Part shown: positions 13,088 through 25,894 of the stretch, piece after piece
Position numbering within the stretch: position 1 is the first letter of the stretch
Layout of the letters: every line of letters starts with the position of its first letter
DNA from: Epiperipatus broadwayi
Lineage: Eukaryota > Onychophora > Udeonychophora > Euonychophora > Peripatidae
Length of the DNA stretch: 64,000 nucleotides
NCBI GenBank assembly: GCA_028023455.1
Contig: JAQFVV010006311.1
Span: 62,001 to 126,000, forward strand
Direction: 5' to 3'
Program-made: the position numbers and the translations under genes
Notes under the pieces: model-generated
Database searches by the model: none
Told to the model about the DNA's origin: nothing
The model's input: only the letters and a program-made list of their open reading frames with translations

Positions 13088-13380
13088 AATCTTAATTCAT
13101 CCATGCACCTTATCACTGTTTCACAATGCTTTAATTATTACCCTCTTTTAAGTTTCGATTGCCCCAGCAATCTTCCTCCGAACTTTCATTTTATAGCTTC
13201 AAAATTCAACTGCTAAATTCAAATTTAAATTTAGCAGTTGAATTTTAAAGAGCAGTTGAATTTTGAAGATATAAAAATAAAGTTCTAAAGAAGATTGCTG
13301 AGACAATCGAAAATGTAAAAGAGGATGGTAATTAAAGTATTGTGAAACAGTGATAAAGTGCATGGAAGAATTAATATTAT
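13088..13380. repeat. Near-perfect 290-bp palindrome
   Basis: Arms 13088-13220 and about 13230-13380 are inverted copies. The left contains catgcaccttatcactgttt and cgattgccccagcaatcttc; the right contains their reverse complements with a few substitutions. The centre is aaatttaaattt-like, and a 21-bp extra piece (gagcagttgaattttga...) interrupts the right arm. There is no ORF and no clear flanking direct repeat. Confidence 0.8.
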
Positions 13381-14438
13381 ATTATAATTGTAAATAAAGT
13401 ATACATCCACCTACCTAAGATATCACTTTCTTCGAGTTCAAATCATTCTTTACTTGCCTTGAAGCATCAATTTGTTTACCTGTATTTTCATATAGTTTAT
13501 CAAATCTTATGTAATTTAAATATATTCTGTTATACATATATTACTAGTATCTTCTAAAAAAAAGAAATTTTTAGAATCATGAGAAATTACGATTTGTTTT
13601 TATTTTCATTGGAATTTAACATAAACACTTCTCATTTTTACTTTGTAAAAGAATATACCGCCCTCTAATGCATTTTACTCTACATATGTCCGCTAACATC
13701 AATAAATAAACGAGGGGACCCCCCTGAAATATTTCAATGATATATTGCATTGCCATCGATTTCTAACAAATGCAAGCAATTTTAAAAAAAATTATTTGAT
13801 AGAAGACTGTTAAAACTCAATTTACAAAATTTAATCTCAACAAACAACAGAGTTTCTAAGTTAAATAAAAGTGTTTAGAAAAAAATCCAAATGCTAAAGA
13901 AATATATAATTTAAATTTGATAAATACATCTGTAATTTAAGTTTAATCATTATATATATGCATGCATATATAGAATACATTATATTTATTGTAAATCTAT
14001 TCAATTAACTATTGAAAAATAGTTTCAAATAAATAAAAAGGATTTTTCATATCATGTAATTGTTAATTTTAAAATGAAATTTATCCAGAAATGTCTTAAA
14101 AATTCTGGTACTATAAGCTTGTATCTCATTTTGATTTGTCAATAATTAATTGGAACATGAGTTTAAATAAATGTAATTTATGATATTACTTCATATTCAG
14201 TTGTCACAAATAGAATATAATAGGTATTTGCAGTGTATGTATGATGCATCACATTTCATAAAGAAAACATAATTGGTTTTATTGAGTTAAATCTGTGCAT
14301 TTGGAGTATATTTTCTATTATGATTTCAACATGTGTATTAACAATAAATCAAAAACTGTCACTTTGAATAGATTTTTTGTTATGTGTATGGCACTATGAT
14401 TAATTTATTAGTAGTAGTTAAATTTAAACTTGAAATAC

Positions 14439-14497
14439 CTGAAAAAATCTGGTGAAACATCCAAATCTTCTTCAATTATAATTGCATACCTAGCAGT
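14439..14497 (-). CDS. POMGNT1: POMGNT1 exon H (metal-binding EED motif)
   Basis: 59 nt, 19 codons plus two bases (AG of a split serine codon); residues 268-286. It reads TARYAIIIEEDLDVSPDFF. The EEDLD segment occupies the place of the DXD-like motif (EDD in GnT-I) that coordinates the metal and UDP-GlcNAc, so the donor-binding core is intact. Acceptor ...atttatttag, donor gtatttca. Next comes a 9.3 kb intron holding a retrotransposon. Confidence 0.97.
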
Positions 14498-14611
14498 CTA
14501 AATAAATGAAATCGATAACATCTTTACTATTTTTTTAAATCACTTTAAGGTGAAATTTTAAAAAAAACTATTTCAATCTATTTAATTAAAACTTATTTAT
14601 TCTTTACTTAC

Positions 14612-14692
14612 TGGATAAAAATTAAAAGTAGCAGTCAAGCTTGCTTTGTAGTGTTGGGATATCCGAGCATTTTTGATACCAATAGGTGTGTG
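14612..14692 (-). CDS. POMGNT1: POMGNT1 exon G (GT13 domain)
   Basis: 81 nt, 27 codons, phase 0 at both ends; residues 241-267. It reads [20 protein letters not shown] then [24 protein letters not shown] is highly conserved among GT13 POMGNT1 proteins. Acceptor ...tgtgacag, donor gtaagtaa. Confidence 0.98.
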
Positions 14693-15004
14693 CTGTCACA
14701 AAGTAATAAAAAAAGATTTTTTATAAACAATTATTAAATAAGATAGTGCCATATAAACATACGCTTTATATAGTAATTGTTTATATAGCAATATGCAAAA
14801 ATTAATAAACAGCAGAAAGACAAAAAAAAAATTATCTTCACAATACTAATGTAAGAGTTTGCAGATATATCATTGATTTGCTTGTGAAGATATATGTGCT
14901 ATGCATAAGTAAACTAAGAGAGGAGAATGATTTAATATTCTGATCAAGTCAAATTACAAGAAAAAAAAATTCTCATCAAATAAATTTTTGAGTTGGTATA
15001 ATAC

Positions 15005-15125
15005 CTGAATTCCCCTTAGCCCAAACAATTTTGTCACTTCTAGAGGCTCATCAAAATATCCATCAATAAATACTGTGACCATTTCAGGTCTAGCACCATG
15101 TGCAGACAACAAAGAACGCAGCATT
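15005..15125 (-). CDS. POMGNT1: POMGNT1 exon F (GT13 domain)
   Basis: 121 nt: one base completing the arginine codon, then 40 codons; residues 200-240. It reads [50 protein letters not shown] and [17 protein letters not shown] are near-identical to the vertebrate protein. Acceptor ...ttttcag, donor gtattat (not the fullest consensus). Phase 0 at the 3' side. Confidence 0.97.
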
Positions 15126-15258
15126 CTGAAAAATATTTTTTATTACAGTAAAAAATGCTAATAATAAACGTTGTATATAATTATTAACTGACTAATTTGA
15201 TTAAAAAAAAAAAACCAAATCATTACATAATTAATAGTAATTGACAAGAAATGCTTAC

Positions 15259-15332
15259 CTGTACAAATAATGAGGTCTATTACTAGCAATCACAGCAACA
15301 GGTGCATCAGCAACATTGTTGCCACCATCAAT
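15259..15332 (-). CDS. POMGNT1: POMGNT1 exon E (start of GT13 domain)
   Basis: 74 nt, 24 codons plus two bases (AG of a split arginine codon); residues 176-199. It reads IDGGNNVADAPVAVIASNRP and then HYLY. The PVAVIA.NRP segment begins the nucleotide-sugar-binding fold of GT13 enzymes, as in GnT-I. Acceptor ...attcttttag, donor gtaagcat. It is separated from exon F by an intron of only 133 nt. Confidence 0.97.
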
Positions 15333-18300
15333 CTAAAAGAATTGTTTGTAAAAAACACATTTAAAATCTTTAATCAAATTACAAGACTTGAAAGTTTGCT
15401 ATTTAAACTAATGATTCACTTTTATTAAGGCATTTAATTATAACTGGTTAATAAAATAAAATGACAGAATGGTAGATTCAAGATATAAATAAAGGTTTCT
15501 AGATCAATTTCCAACTGAGTAAAAACAAAAAAAAAAAAAGTATGTTTCATTAACTAATTGTAAACATGTACCTAAAGAGAAAATCTACTTAAATAAATTC
15601 AACTTATGTAAAAAGTCAAGCAATATATTATTGACATAATTAGATCATTACCTATAAGATTAATTATTTTAGTCTGGAATTAATATTTTCTTTTGTGATC
15701 ACGTGGCAATTACTGTTATCAAATTCACTAAGTAAAAAAAAAGAATTTACAAAAAAAACTTTTTTCAAAAAAAAAATAATAATAATTGGTTAATTTCAAA
15801 CAGAAGCCTTCCTACTGACTGGTATTCATCTTCAATGAGTCTATATTCTAGAGAACAAAAGTTATTAAGCTGAATTTATCAAGTCACTGGGAGATTTAAA
15901 CAATTTATAATTGAAAGTTCTGAAAAGTTTTGCTTTCTAGTAGCAAACTATATCAGAATAAAAATTCATATGGCACTGATAATAATTCATCTACCTAAAA
16001 AGTTTAATAAAACTGCATAAAAATATATATATAGCATATATTTATATATAACTTAACTTCACTACTGTCACTAAATTTTCCATAAAAAAAAAAAAGGCAT
16101 TTGTTTAAAGTGATCCTGCAACGTCAGCTAATAAAAGTGGAATTTAATACTCCAATTTTCTGACTGGACCATTTAATTGATTGATGTTTTAATCATTTTT
16201 TTATTTGTAATATTAATAAAAACATTCATGAAGGATTTTGTGCACTTTTTTAATATATTTTTAAAATATATTTAAAATTATACTTAATTTCACTAAGCAT
16301 CATTATGAATCAAACATTAATCACCAAATTTATCAATTTTCTATTTTTATTTAACTCTCTCATAAGTATAACTAGTAATCCATTAACCAACTTATACTGA
16401 ATAATTATTTAAACTTCTAATAAAAATAAAATAATACACTATAATTAAGATATTACATTCAAATATCAGCCTTTCAAGCTAACTGAGCATGCGCCTTCTG
16501 AGAGTGTTAAATAAATGAATACTTTCCTCTTCAATCCAAGATATAGTATTTAGCCAGGAATAAAAAGGATCCTCTTATTCCTACAACTCAAATTCTTTTA
16601 TATGAGCAAATACTATTATTACTTTAAATTTATTATTGATAAAATCTTCATGATTCTAAATAATAATAAATTTGAATGTTTTGCCATCAGCAGTTATCAA
16701 TAAATGGATTTCACACTTAAATGCTGATTCTGAGGAAGTCATATAACTTCCCTTCTGAGAGGTCTGAAGATCTTTCACTTTCCCTCAATCCTGTTGCAAT
16801 ACTAAGTCCTTTTGAAAAAAAGTTTGATTCCATCTAACTTATCTGAAGAAAATTATCTATCAATCATCGTTGAAAACAAAGTATATAAATCTTTTTTAAA
16901 AATAATATATGTTCTAAAAAATGACTTATTTAATTTGATAAGTAATGCAATAACCTACTTTTTTCTTGAAATCACAATTTTAGTTGTTAAACCAGTAAAT
17001 ATCACATGATCACAATTTCTTATGCTTACACATAACTGTTATTAGGGAAACCACAAATTAATTAGTTCAATCATTGTTAGGTAAAAAGTAATAATTGGAA
17101 TTAATTTATGAATATTCCATGCTTTTATTTAAAGTTACATATAACAACCAAAATTGTACTTTAAAAAAAATATTATTATTTGTTTTTTAATGCTTTATTC
17201 GTCATATTAATTAAATAAAAGCATTTTATTTAGAAAATATTATATATATTATTTTGTATTTTTTAGTATTAGAGTCCATCCCAATATCACTTCATTTTTT
17301 CAAAATCAAACAAGAAAGTTATTCATATTCAATTTTAAAAAATGAGAATATAAGCAATATTGCCATATTTCCAGTATTTGAAATTAAATTCACAATCATT
17401 AAAAGTGGATCCAATATTTTTGTATTTATAAAGGCAGCAATTTGAAAAAGCAAGTTTTTGATAAACAATCAAGAGAAATTAAGATTTCATTCTTCATTTC
17501 TTTGTCTTTCTATTTTAATTGATTGTAAATGATTTTTTAGCATAATAGTTATCAAATAAAATAAAAATGTATTTTTAAAAAATGTAATGCCATTACTGTG
17601 CATCATTCCAAACTTATCAAAATTGATTTTAACACAATTTGAAATGTGGCTAATTAACATTGTCAGACTAGACAACTCTGAAATATTGCACTGTTACATT
17701 GCATCACTTCAGTTTTTCGAAATTCTTTTTTCAAAGGTGTTCTTATTTAAATGTAAAAAAAAAAAAAATGCAAATCTAAAACATGTACAGTCAGTAAAAA
17801 TAGTTTTAAAATTGGTTATAAGATTTTTGTTTTATTAAATTAACAGTTTAAAAAAACACATTTTACATAAACAATCCAAAAGAAAATTACAATTTCATCA
17901 TTTATTTCTTCTTTCTATTTTAATTAACTGTTTCTTCCTTAAATTGAATGAAAGTGTTAGATTAAAAAATATCATGCCATCTATTGAGAATGTCATCAAA
18001 ACTGAACAGGAATACAAAATTTGAAGAAAATCCATTCTGGACCCAAATAATGAAAAGTTTTAAATTAATAAAGTATTGGATGAGTATTTTCAATGATGTC
18101 CTAAACATTAATATTAGTGAGAACAAAAACAAATAAAAATTATTGACTTCCAAGGTATTGGTAAATACTGGATGAAATACTACTGTGAAATACTACTTTA
18201 AATGGTGATTTATTTAAAATCTGAAAAACATTTTGCATTGAGAATCCCTTCCATATTTATATAATATAACAAAATACTTTTGAAAAATCAATTAAATATC

Positions 18301-18685
18301 TTAAAGCAACCCAATAAATACACATTTATGGTAAAAAAAAAAAAAATCAATAAATCTATTCATTTTCATCATTATTTTATTGTATGCTGTAATGAAATGG
18401 GTTTTATAACAGCCAAAACCTAATTACAGACATAAAAGTACCATAATTTATCTTATTAGATGAAAAATTAAATAAATAAAAACCTTGATTTTTTAAAAAA
18501 TATATAAAAAATGAGTTAAGTGAAAGCATTTAAGAAGGATACTTTTTTAAAAAAAAATTATTATAATTGAAATTTTTATTTCTAAAATGCAGAAAATTAT
18601 AATGAAATATAAAAACCATGATACCAAAATTTTAATGTTGATTATTATTAATACAGTATATTCTTTGAATATGTATTATACTTAC
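15333..18685 (-). other. POMGNT1 intron D-E
   Basis: 3.35 kb of AT-rich sequence. The one thing I recognise is a fragment at 16994-17040 related to the palindromic family at 43405-44435. Short ORFs at 16812, 17254 and 17587 look random. Confidence 0.5.
16994..17040. repeat. Fragment of the 43.4-kb palindromic family
   Basis: atatcacatgatcacaattt then cttatgcttacacataac matches, with a few substitutions, the motif at about 43445-43485 (acatcacatgatcaccattt, catatgcttacacaggc). Only about 45 bp is shared. Confidence 0.5.
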
Positions 18686-18912
18686 TGGTTCTGGATTAAA
18701 TACTAAAGGAGCAGGGTCTGTGCAACTACAAACACTGCCGTAGCCTTCAATTCTGCTACAAAAAGCTCTTCTTCTTCGGTTAATCTCATCATCAGGCCAG
18801 TCACATTCACTCTCTTCAACTGAGATTAATGGAACTTCAGCCTTAAGTAATACTGGTGCCCCCCAGGAATTAAATTCTGGAGACTTGTTATAAGATTCTC
18901 CAAATTTCTTGC
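18686..18912 (-). CDS. POMGNT1: POMGNT1 exon D (end of stem, linker to catalytic domain)
   Basis: 227 nt, the largest exon here: two bases finishing a glycine codon, then 75 codons; residues 100-175. It contains [19 protein letters not shown], then [20 protein letters not shown], then [19 protein letters not shown]. The [20 protein letters not shown] block, with three clustered cysteines, is a strong POMGNT1 signature. Acceptor ...aattttag, donor gtaagtat. It ends phase 0 after NPEP. Confidence 0.97.
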
Positions 18913-21900
18913 CTAAAATTAAATATTTATTTTAAAATGGCATAATTATATATATATTAAAATATTATGCACACATGTAATATGCATATATATATTAACA
19001 CAATACAAACACATTTACTCACAATAGACTACTCTTTTTATTTATTTAATTTCATAATTCTCTCTATATAAAAGGGTTAAATGTTATTAATTTATAGTAT
19101 CATAAAGAATGTATTAGAACTTCTATTTATTTGATACATATATCTGCGGAGCTTTTGCTTAATAAACAGTTACACAGCAAGTGATATAATTATATATAAT
19201 ATATTAATGTATAATGTTCACACACATTTATGTCTTAGTAATATTTACTTTTTTAAAAGTTTATTTCAGATTTTGAAATAGATTCATACAATAAAAAAAA
19301 AAAAAAAAGGGAAAATAAATAAAAAAACATGTTTCTTCACTTGTATATGAATTTTGATATTTAAGCAGTAGACAAAATTATAAGCTTTTATCATAGTAAA
19401 TCACTATTATTATGATATCATTTGACAGAAATAAAAGTATATTACTCTGCTCATGAGCCATCTATGTAGAGTGATGAGAAATGGAGATTAAATAAGTCAT
19501 AAAACCAAAAAGATTAATATACAAGAAAAACGAGTGAAATGCATATTACTTCTACTTTTATTTTTCATAGGGAATAAAAAAAATAAAAATTAATCTTAAC
19601 ATTAATTTACAATAGTTTAATTTTTCATTTAAAAAAAATATTCAAATAATCTTTGATGTATATGTTATTCTACTTCTCAAACAAATAGTTATTCAATCAA
19701 GAAAATGTTTATTCTCACCTAAATTTTATATATATATGAAAAGATTATTGGAAAAATAGTGATGTTTACAGTGAAAATAAAAAATATACATAAAATAGTA
19801 GTGAATTAGAAATGTGAAATGAAGGTTTTTAAAATAGTTTAATATGAAATTATCAAACTTAACATTTCTTTTTTTTTTTAAGTGATTAAAATCTTAATAA
19901 GAAATTAGTAGAGCAGAAAGAAAGACAAACGGTAAGATAAAAAAAGTAATTTTAATGTATCATTGAACAGTGGAGTAAAGTTGGTCATTAACTATATTTC
20001 CAAATAGTCTTTGAGTGTATATACATGATATTTATTGAACAATTTTTATAACAGAAAAGATCAGCAGATGAAAATCTAACATTTAAACTTCCCTTAGGAT
20101 AAATTAGATAAGGTTGCCCATATAAAAGTATTTTAAAATTAGAAAATAGGAGTTGCAAAAAAAAAATCTTCTGAGAAAATTAATGACTGTAATAATAGAA
20201 TTTTGGAGTCTAAGGTACTTTTTGCGATTGTAATAAGAACTTATCCAGTATTTTATATATAATGAATAAAAAAATATATAATCTCAGTAGTATCTTCATT
20301 TGAGAAAATAGAATATTGAATAAATATATTAATTAAAAAAAAAAGATTTTATAAAAGTGTATTATAAAATATATACATAACTTTTTTGATTTTAATTAAT
20401 TAAATGTTGTAAAAAGAAATAAATAGAAATTGTAAAATTCTATCTATTCTTACCTTTTGATTTTTAATTTGCCATAAAGATCAAGAACTTCTTGAGCAAC
20501 TAATTCCAGCTATTTAGCAATTTTAACTGTTAATTTTTTTAATTTTTATTTCAATGTGAGAGTTGTTATATATATAAAAAAATATCAAGTATGAAATTTT
20601 TTTTTTTCAATATTATTAATAATAGAAAAATGAATTTGTTCATAAATTCAGTACAAAAGTTCAAACAAGCTAAAACAAAGGACACCAATCAATAAAAAAA
20701 AAATGATGGCATTATTTATAAAATAAATAAGTATTTAAGTGAACTATATATATATTTAATTATTAGAAATAACACATACTTAAAACTTTAAGGAAAGAAA
20801 CATATTTTAAAATTAGAATATTGAACTGCTGATAATTAAAGGCTATCAAATGAATTAATCCCCTTTATTAGTTTATTAAAAATGTATTCAATTTGTTATA
20901 ATAAAACTATATTTAACTTAGAAGAAAAATATAATTTTTTTCCAAGTATAGCTAACACATGATCAAAATCTTGTAGTATCTGTTCCTCACTTCCATGAAT
21001 ATCCAATCTAATTTATCCTCTACTTCTTGAAATTTTTAGTTAATATTTTATTCTAAACACAATTATGAATGGTATTTGAAAAATAACAGAATTTATGAAT
21101 ACAGTAGTTAAAATTAAATATATTTATATAAGAAAAAGAATATAATGAAAAGGGATTTGAGAGAATAAAGTTATCTATTCAGTATATATCAAATATGATA
21201 GATTTTTTTTTCTTTCACTATGTCTTCTACATAAAACTTTTGAAGTGTTTTGACAGAAGATCCTATTTAGCCATTCTTATTTATTTGATACCTAATTATA
21301 AATTTTAATATTTTATCCCAGCAACCAAAAAAGTGAGAAAGATAAAGACAAATGATAGGTAATTTTAAAAAGTAATGCTAGTTTTAAATGTTTAACGAAT
21401 AAGATCACAAAACAAATGAAACTCAGCTTAATAAAATTATACCCAACAAAATAAATATTGAAATGCATTTCCAATTCAGCTCTCTATAAAATAAGCATGG
21501 CTTTTTAATAAAGTGAAAAAATTCAATTTTTGTTTAGAAGAATTTCTAAACTACTGTGGAGACTTTTGTTTATATAAAAATTTCTGCATAAGCACAGAAA
21601 TATATCTAAATTTAATAGATAAAATTTCAACCAGATGAGAAGAACATATACCAAAATAAAATTTAAAAAACTGATCAAAGAATGAAATAATGAGAATAAG
21701 ATATTTTGTGACCAAAATAATATTAAAGTACATAATATTTTTAAAAAATTAAAGCAAGACCTCACCATTTTCAATCATTATCACATCAATCCATGCAGGA
21801 TAAATAAAGATCTCTCCAAGTCTCTTCTTTACATCACATCAACAAACATCTTTGTTTCAACTATTCAACTCATGATGAATCTCTCAAGATTCAAGCCTTC

Positions 21901-22439
21901 AATTGTCAATCTTTTCTAGAAATATGCCCAGTCCAGTTCTAATTTTAACCCTTAAACCGCTAATTATATTATTGGTTGTATGAGGTAAAAATCAACTCTT
22001 TTAATTGGCCAACTCACAAACTGAAGACAAAGCCTATTGTTAAAACATATTCGCCTATAATATTAAATTCAACTCAGATACGTTTATAAAAAGTATATTA
22101 CTAATTTTTCAGGTTATGTAAGAGAACGAAAGTTCTTTCAAAAATAAATTGCTATTTATTTATTATAAAATATATTCAATTTCGGAAAATATAAAGCGAA
22201 TGTCTAAACAAAAAAGTGATGACGCAAACGCTTTTTTTCAATGTTACGTTATTGAAAAGTAAAGATTTCTTTTTGCTAAATCTTAAATATTTTTACTAAA
22301 ATCTTCAATATTTTTCGAAAATACTTTTGTTTTTTTAGTTTATTTTTTAAAAATTATTTTAATTTCTCAAATTATACTGTTTTAAATACTTAAATCACAT
22401 TCGAAATGAAAATCTCAGTGTTTTTCTTTATTTTCTTTG

Positions 22440-22760
22440 ATCAGGCGGTTTCTTTGTTCTTTCCAGCCAATCAGAATGTCTTTTTTGGCTGAGAGCTCGC
22501 TGACAACCAATGACTAACAATGTTCTTTCTTTGTTTAGATTTAAATGCATTTTTTTTGATTTTTTACTTGTAAAATAATTCGGAAGAGGGCACCATCTTA
22601 CAGAACTTTTAAAAACCTAATCAATACCTGTCAAACGAATATTTTAGCATAAGAACTGGCAGAGTTAGAGTGACGTCAGATGTCGACGAGAGGCCTCGTA
22701 AGAGGCGGGAAAAGGATTAATCCATTCAATGCTAACTCAATGATACCTGTTTGTTCTCTC
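22440..22760. promoter_or_regulatory. Promoter-like island: CCAAT boxes plus CRE
   Basis: Two CCAAT motifs (22467-22471, 22507-22511), a perfect 8-bp CRE palindrome TGACGTCA (22671-22678), GTCGAC (22682-22687) and GAGGCCTC (22690-22697) cluster in about 250 bp with clearly more CpG than the surroundings. It lies deep in an intron with no recognised exon adjacent. It may be an alternative promoter, an enhancer or a mobile-element promoter. The 12-mer cagccaatcaga is also present in the palindrome at 401-704. Confidence 0.25.
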
Positions 22761-23419
22761 GCCCCCATATATTACATTTGCAATCCCTTCTTGTTATTCC
22801 CAATATACTTCTCTTCATACTTCATTGCATATTATTAACTATGTACAACTGAGTTTAAGATTAAGAAACACCATGGTCTTTCTCTTCAGTTGCTGATAAT
22901 TCTCAATTGAAATATCAATTATTTGTAAATTCTTCAAAAAGTATAATGCCAAAGTATACATATATATTATAATATAAATTATAGCCAAATATATTGTTGC
23001 ATTTGCATATGTTCTGAACAAAAGAGGTTTGCTAAATCCAAAAAGTTTCTTGGCAATATGTTTCATCATAAGCTTTCACAATGCCAAAATTTCATTTTTA
23101 TATCTTAATTTCAAAGAAGACAAACTCATTCTGTTTACAAATGTGCCAATAATGGTAAACTGTTACTCCATTTAATTTATCAAAATAAAATTTTTAAACT
23201 TCACACAAGAAAAGGTTTAACTTCAAGTTTTATGTGATTGTGGTAATTTAAAAAATAAAAATGTTTGTCATCTGATCCTTCGTGTCAGCCGCGGGATGGC
23301 GCGATTTCTAACCAAAAACACAGTAATATAACGTTCCCGGGATAGCGATTCTCTATTAATATTGACTTTTTTTGTGTGTTTACAAAGTTTATTTTCTTTC
23401 GCTTCTGAAGTATTTTTCC

Positions 23420-25140
23420 CAAATAATATTTTTGACGATGGGATAATAATAGTTGTTTTTTGTTAATTTTTATTGACAAGAGGGTCTTTTTTGGTGTTCA
23501 AATAGTAATTTGTGTTTTTTTTTTAAAAATAATATTACTGATTTTGTAAAATTGGATTGACAAAATTTAAGAGAGAACAGGTTTTTTGGATGGATCTTTA
23601 AATAATAATTGACGTTACTTTGATAGGTTTACATTTGATGCCGACAACAATTAGTGGGAGGGGTGTTTTTGTGTACGATTAAATAATAATTTACGTTACT
23701 TTTATAGGTTTACATTTGATTGCCGACAACAATTATTGGGAGAAGTGTTGTTGTTGTTTTTTTTCGTGTGTGTATGTTTAAATAAAAATTAAAGTTACTT
23801 TTATCGGTTTACATTTGACTGACAACCGATTTGACTTCCTTTCGTTTATAAATTATAGTTTTGCTTCTACAAACAAATATTTTTGACAATAGGACAATAA
23901 TAGTTGTTGTTTGTTTAATTTTTATTGACAAGAGGGTGGTTTTTGGTGTAGGTTCAAATAATAATTTGGGTTACGTTTAAATAATAAGTTACGGTCTTAC
24001 TTTGATTGGTTTACATTTGATTGCCGACCCTAATTATTGGGAGGGGTGTTTTTTTGTGTGAGTAGGATTGTAGACAACAATTATTGGGAGAAGGGGTGTA
24101 ATCGTTTAAAGAATAGTTTACGTTATTTTTAGTGGTGGTGTACATTTGGTTGCTGACAATAATTAGTGAGAGGGGTGATGATTAAATACTAATTTACCTT
24201 CCTTTTATTTTACATTTGATTGCCAACAACAATTATTGGGAGAAAGGGGTTGTTTTTTTGTGTACGTTTAAATAAAAATTGAAGTTACTTTTATCAGTTA
24301 CATTTTGATTGACAACCAATTTGACTTTCTTTTTTTTTTTCATTTATAAATTATGGTTTTGGTTTCCCAAAAACCTAATATTTTTGACAATGGGACAATA
24401 ATAGTTGTTGTTTCTTTCATTTTTATTGACAAAAGCGGGTCTTTTTTGGTGTATGTTCAAATAGTAATTTGGGTTACGTTTAAAAAATAATTGCTTTACT
24501 TTACTTTTAGTGCTTTACATTTGATTGCCGACAACAATTAGTGGGAGGGGTGTTTTGTGTACGATTAAAGAATAATTGTACGTTACTTTTTTTTTTTTTA
24601 TATTTGATTGCCGACAACAATTATTGGGAGAAAGGGTTTTGCATTTTATTTTTGTTTGTGTGTATGTTTAAATCAAAATTTAAGTTACTTTTATTGGTTA
24701 CCATTTGATTGACAACCGATTTGACTTTCTTTTTTTTTTTCGTTTATAAATTATTTGGGTTTTCCCAAATAATATTCGGTTTGACAATGGGACAATAATA
24801 GTTGTTTCTTTAATTTTTATTGACAAGAGCAGGTCTTTTTTGGTGTATGTTCAAATAGTAATTTGGGTTATGTTTAACTAATAATTTATGGTCTTACTTT
24901 GATTGGTTTACATTGGATTGCCGACAACAATTAGTGGGAGGTTTTTTTTTTTTTCTATACGATTAAAGAATAATTGATGTTCCTTTTATTTGACCGTTTG
25001 ATTGCCGACGACAACAATTATTGGGAGAAGATGGATTTTTTGGGCTATGTTTAAATAAAAATTTTAGTTACTTCTTTTATTTTACATTTGATTGCAGATG
25101 ACAATTATTGGGAGAAGAAAAGATGTATGTTTAAATAAAA
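23420..25140. repeat. Higher-order tandem array inside the TIR element
   Basis: A unit of about 400-500 bp recurs four times, marked by tttttgacaatgggacaata-like starts at about 23425, 23881, 24384 and 24780. Each unit is made of 75-110 bp sub-repeats, each with ttacatttgattgccgacaa followed by caattattgggag. Sub-repeat number and length vary, giving two levels of period. Confidence 0.85.
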
Positions 25141-25758
25141 ATTGAAGTTACTTCTTTTATTTTTGACATTTGACGAAGGCTATTTGGAATCCCTCAAACA
25201 AGCTTGCCTTTACGAAGTGAACATTTCGTCAGCGACAACAAGACTTACAAGGACCTCAAATCTGCATATATTTGCCGCACAATCCAATCTTTTCTTTTCT
25301 TTCAGCAGCAAGATAATTTTTTTTTTTCTGCTGTAGAAATATTCCAGCGCCAGCTTCCATGCCTGGCAATTCCCATCTTTTCAAGTTTTCAGCGTTGGAA
25401 TTAGCCATCTTCTTGGTCTCGGAAAATTTCTCGCTAAAACGTGACTCAAAGCATGATCGTTAAAAATTTTACGCTACCCCACCTTAATCGAAAATTTAGG
25501 AGGCTTATAGCTTTACGAGAAACAATCACAACACTGTTAAAATTGTTAAAAGGTAACAGTACATCAACTTGTCTTAAAAAAAAAAGGCCCCAATGAAAAT
25601 TTAAATAATTTTGACACGATCAAATTAACACACTCTCGTACGATATTGTTACATAAAATACATAACACAGCATTACGATATAGTGCTTGACACAAACAAC
25701 TGCGGCATTTTCCTCTGCTTTTAGCATCGGAAAAAGCCACATCGTTAGCCGCTAAGCC

Positions 25759-25894
25759 GAGTTAACACTCTTTCTAGATTTTATCGTAGAAAGAAGACTT
25801 TAACTCCGAGTTAACACTCTACCTTTTAGCGTAGAAAGAAGACTTAACTCAGAGTTAACAATCTTTCTAGGATTTATTTTAGAAAGAATGCTTA
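25759..25894. repeat. Three tandem 43-49 bp hairpin units
   Basis: Units start at 25759, 25808 and 25852. Each begins gagttaaca and carries tttcta...tagaaa able to pair, followed by agaagactta or similar. GTTAAC recurs at each unit start. Confidence 0.8.

Larger units (their letters stand above)
5148..14438 (-). other. POMGNT1 intron H-I
   Basis: 9.3 kb intron. It holds simple repeats (5528-5672), a purine tract (5742-6294), a LINE (6296-9341, antisense to the gene) and a palindrome (13088-13380). The stretch 9342-13087 has no gene I can support. It is AT-rich with a slightly higher-GC patch at about 10260-10510 and an unassigned 112-codon ORF at 12256-12594 that resembles nothing I know. 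Confidence 0.6.

Noticed and set aside
21948-22745. TIR element bounded by taacccttaaaccgct and gggaaaaggattaatcc
   Set aside because: Reverse complements do not match beyond a few bases.
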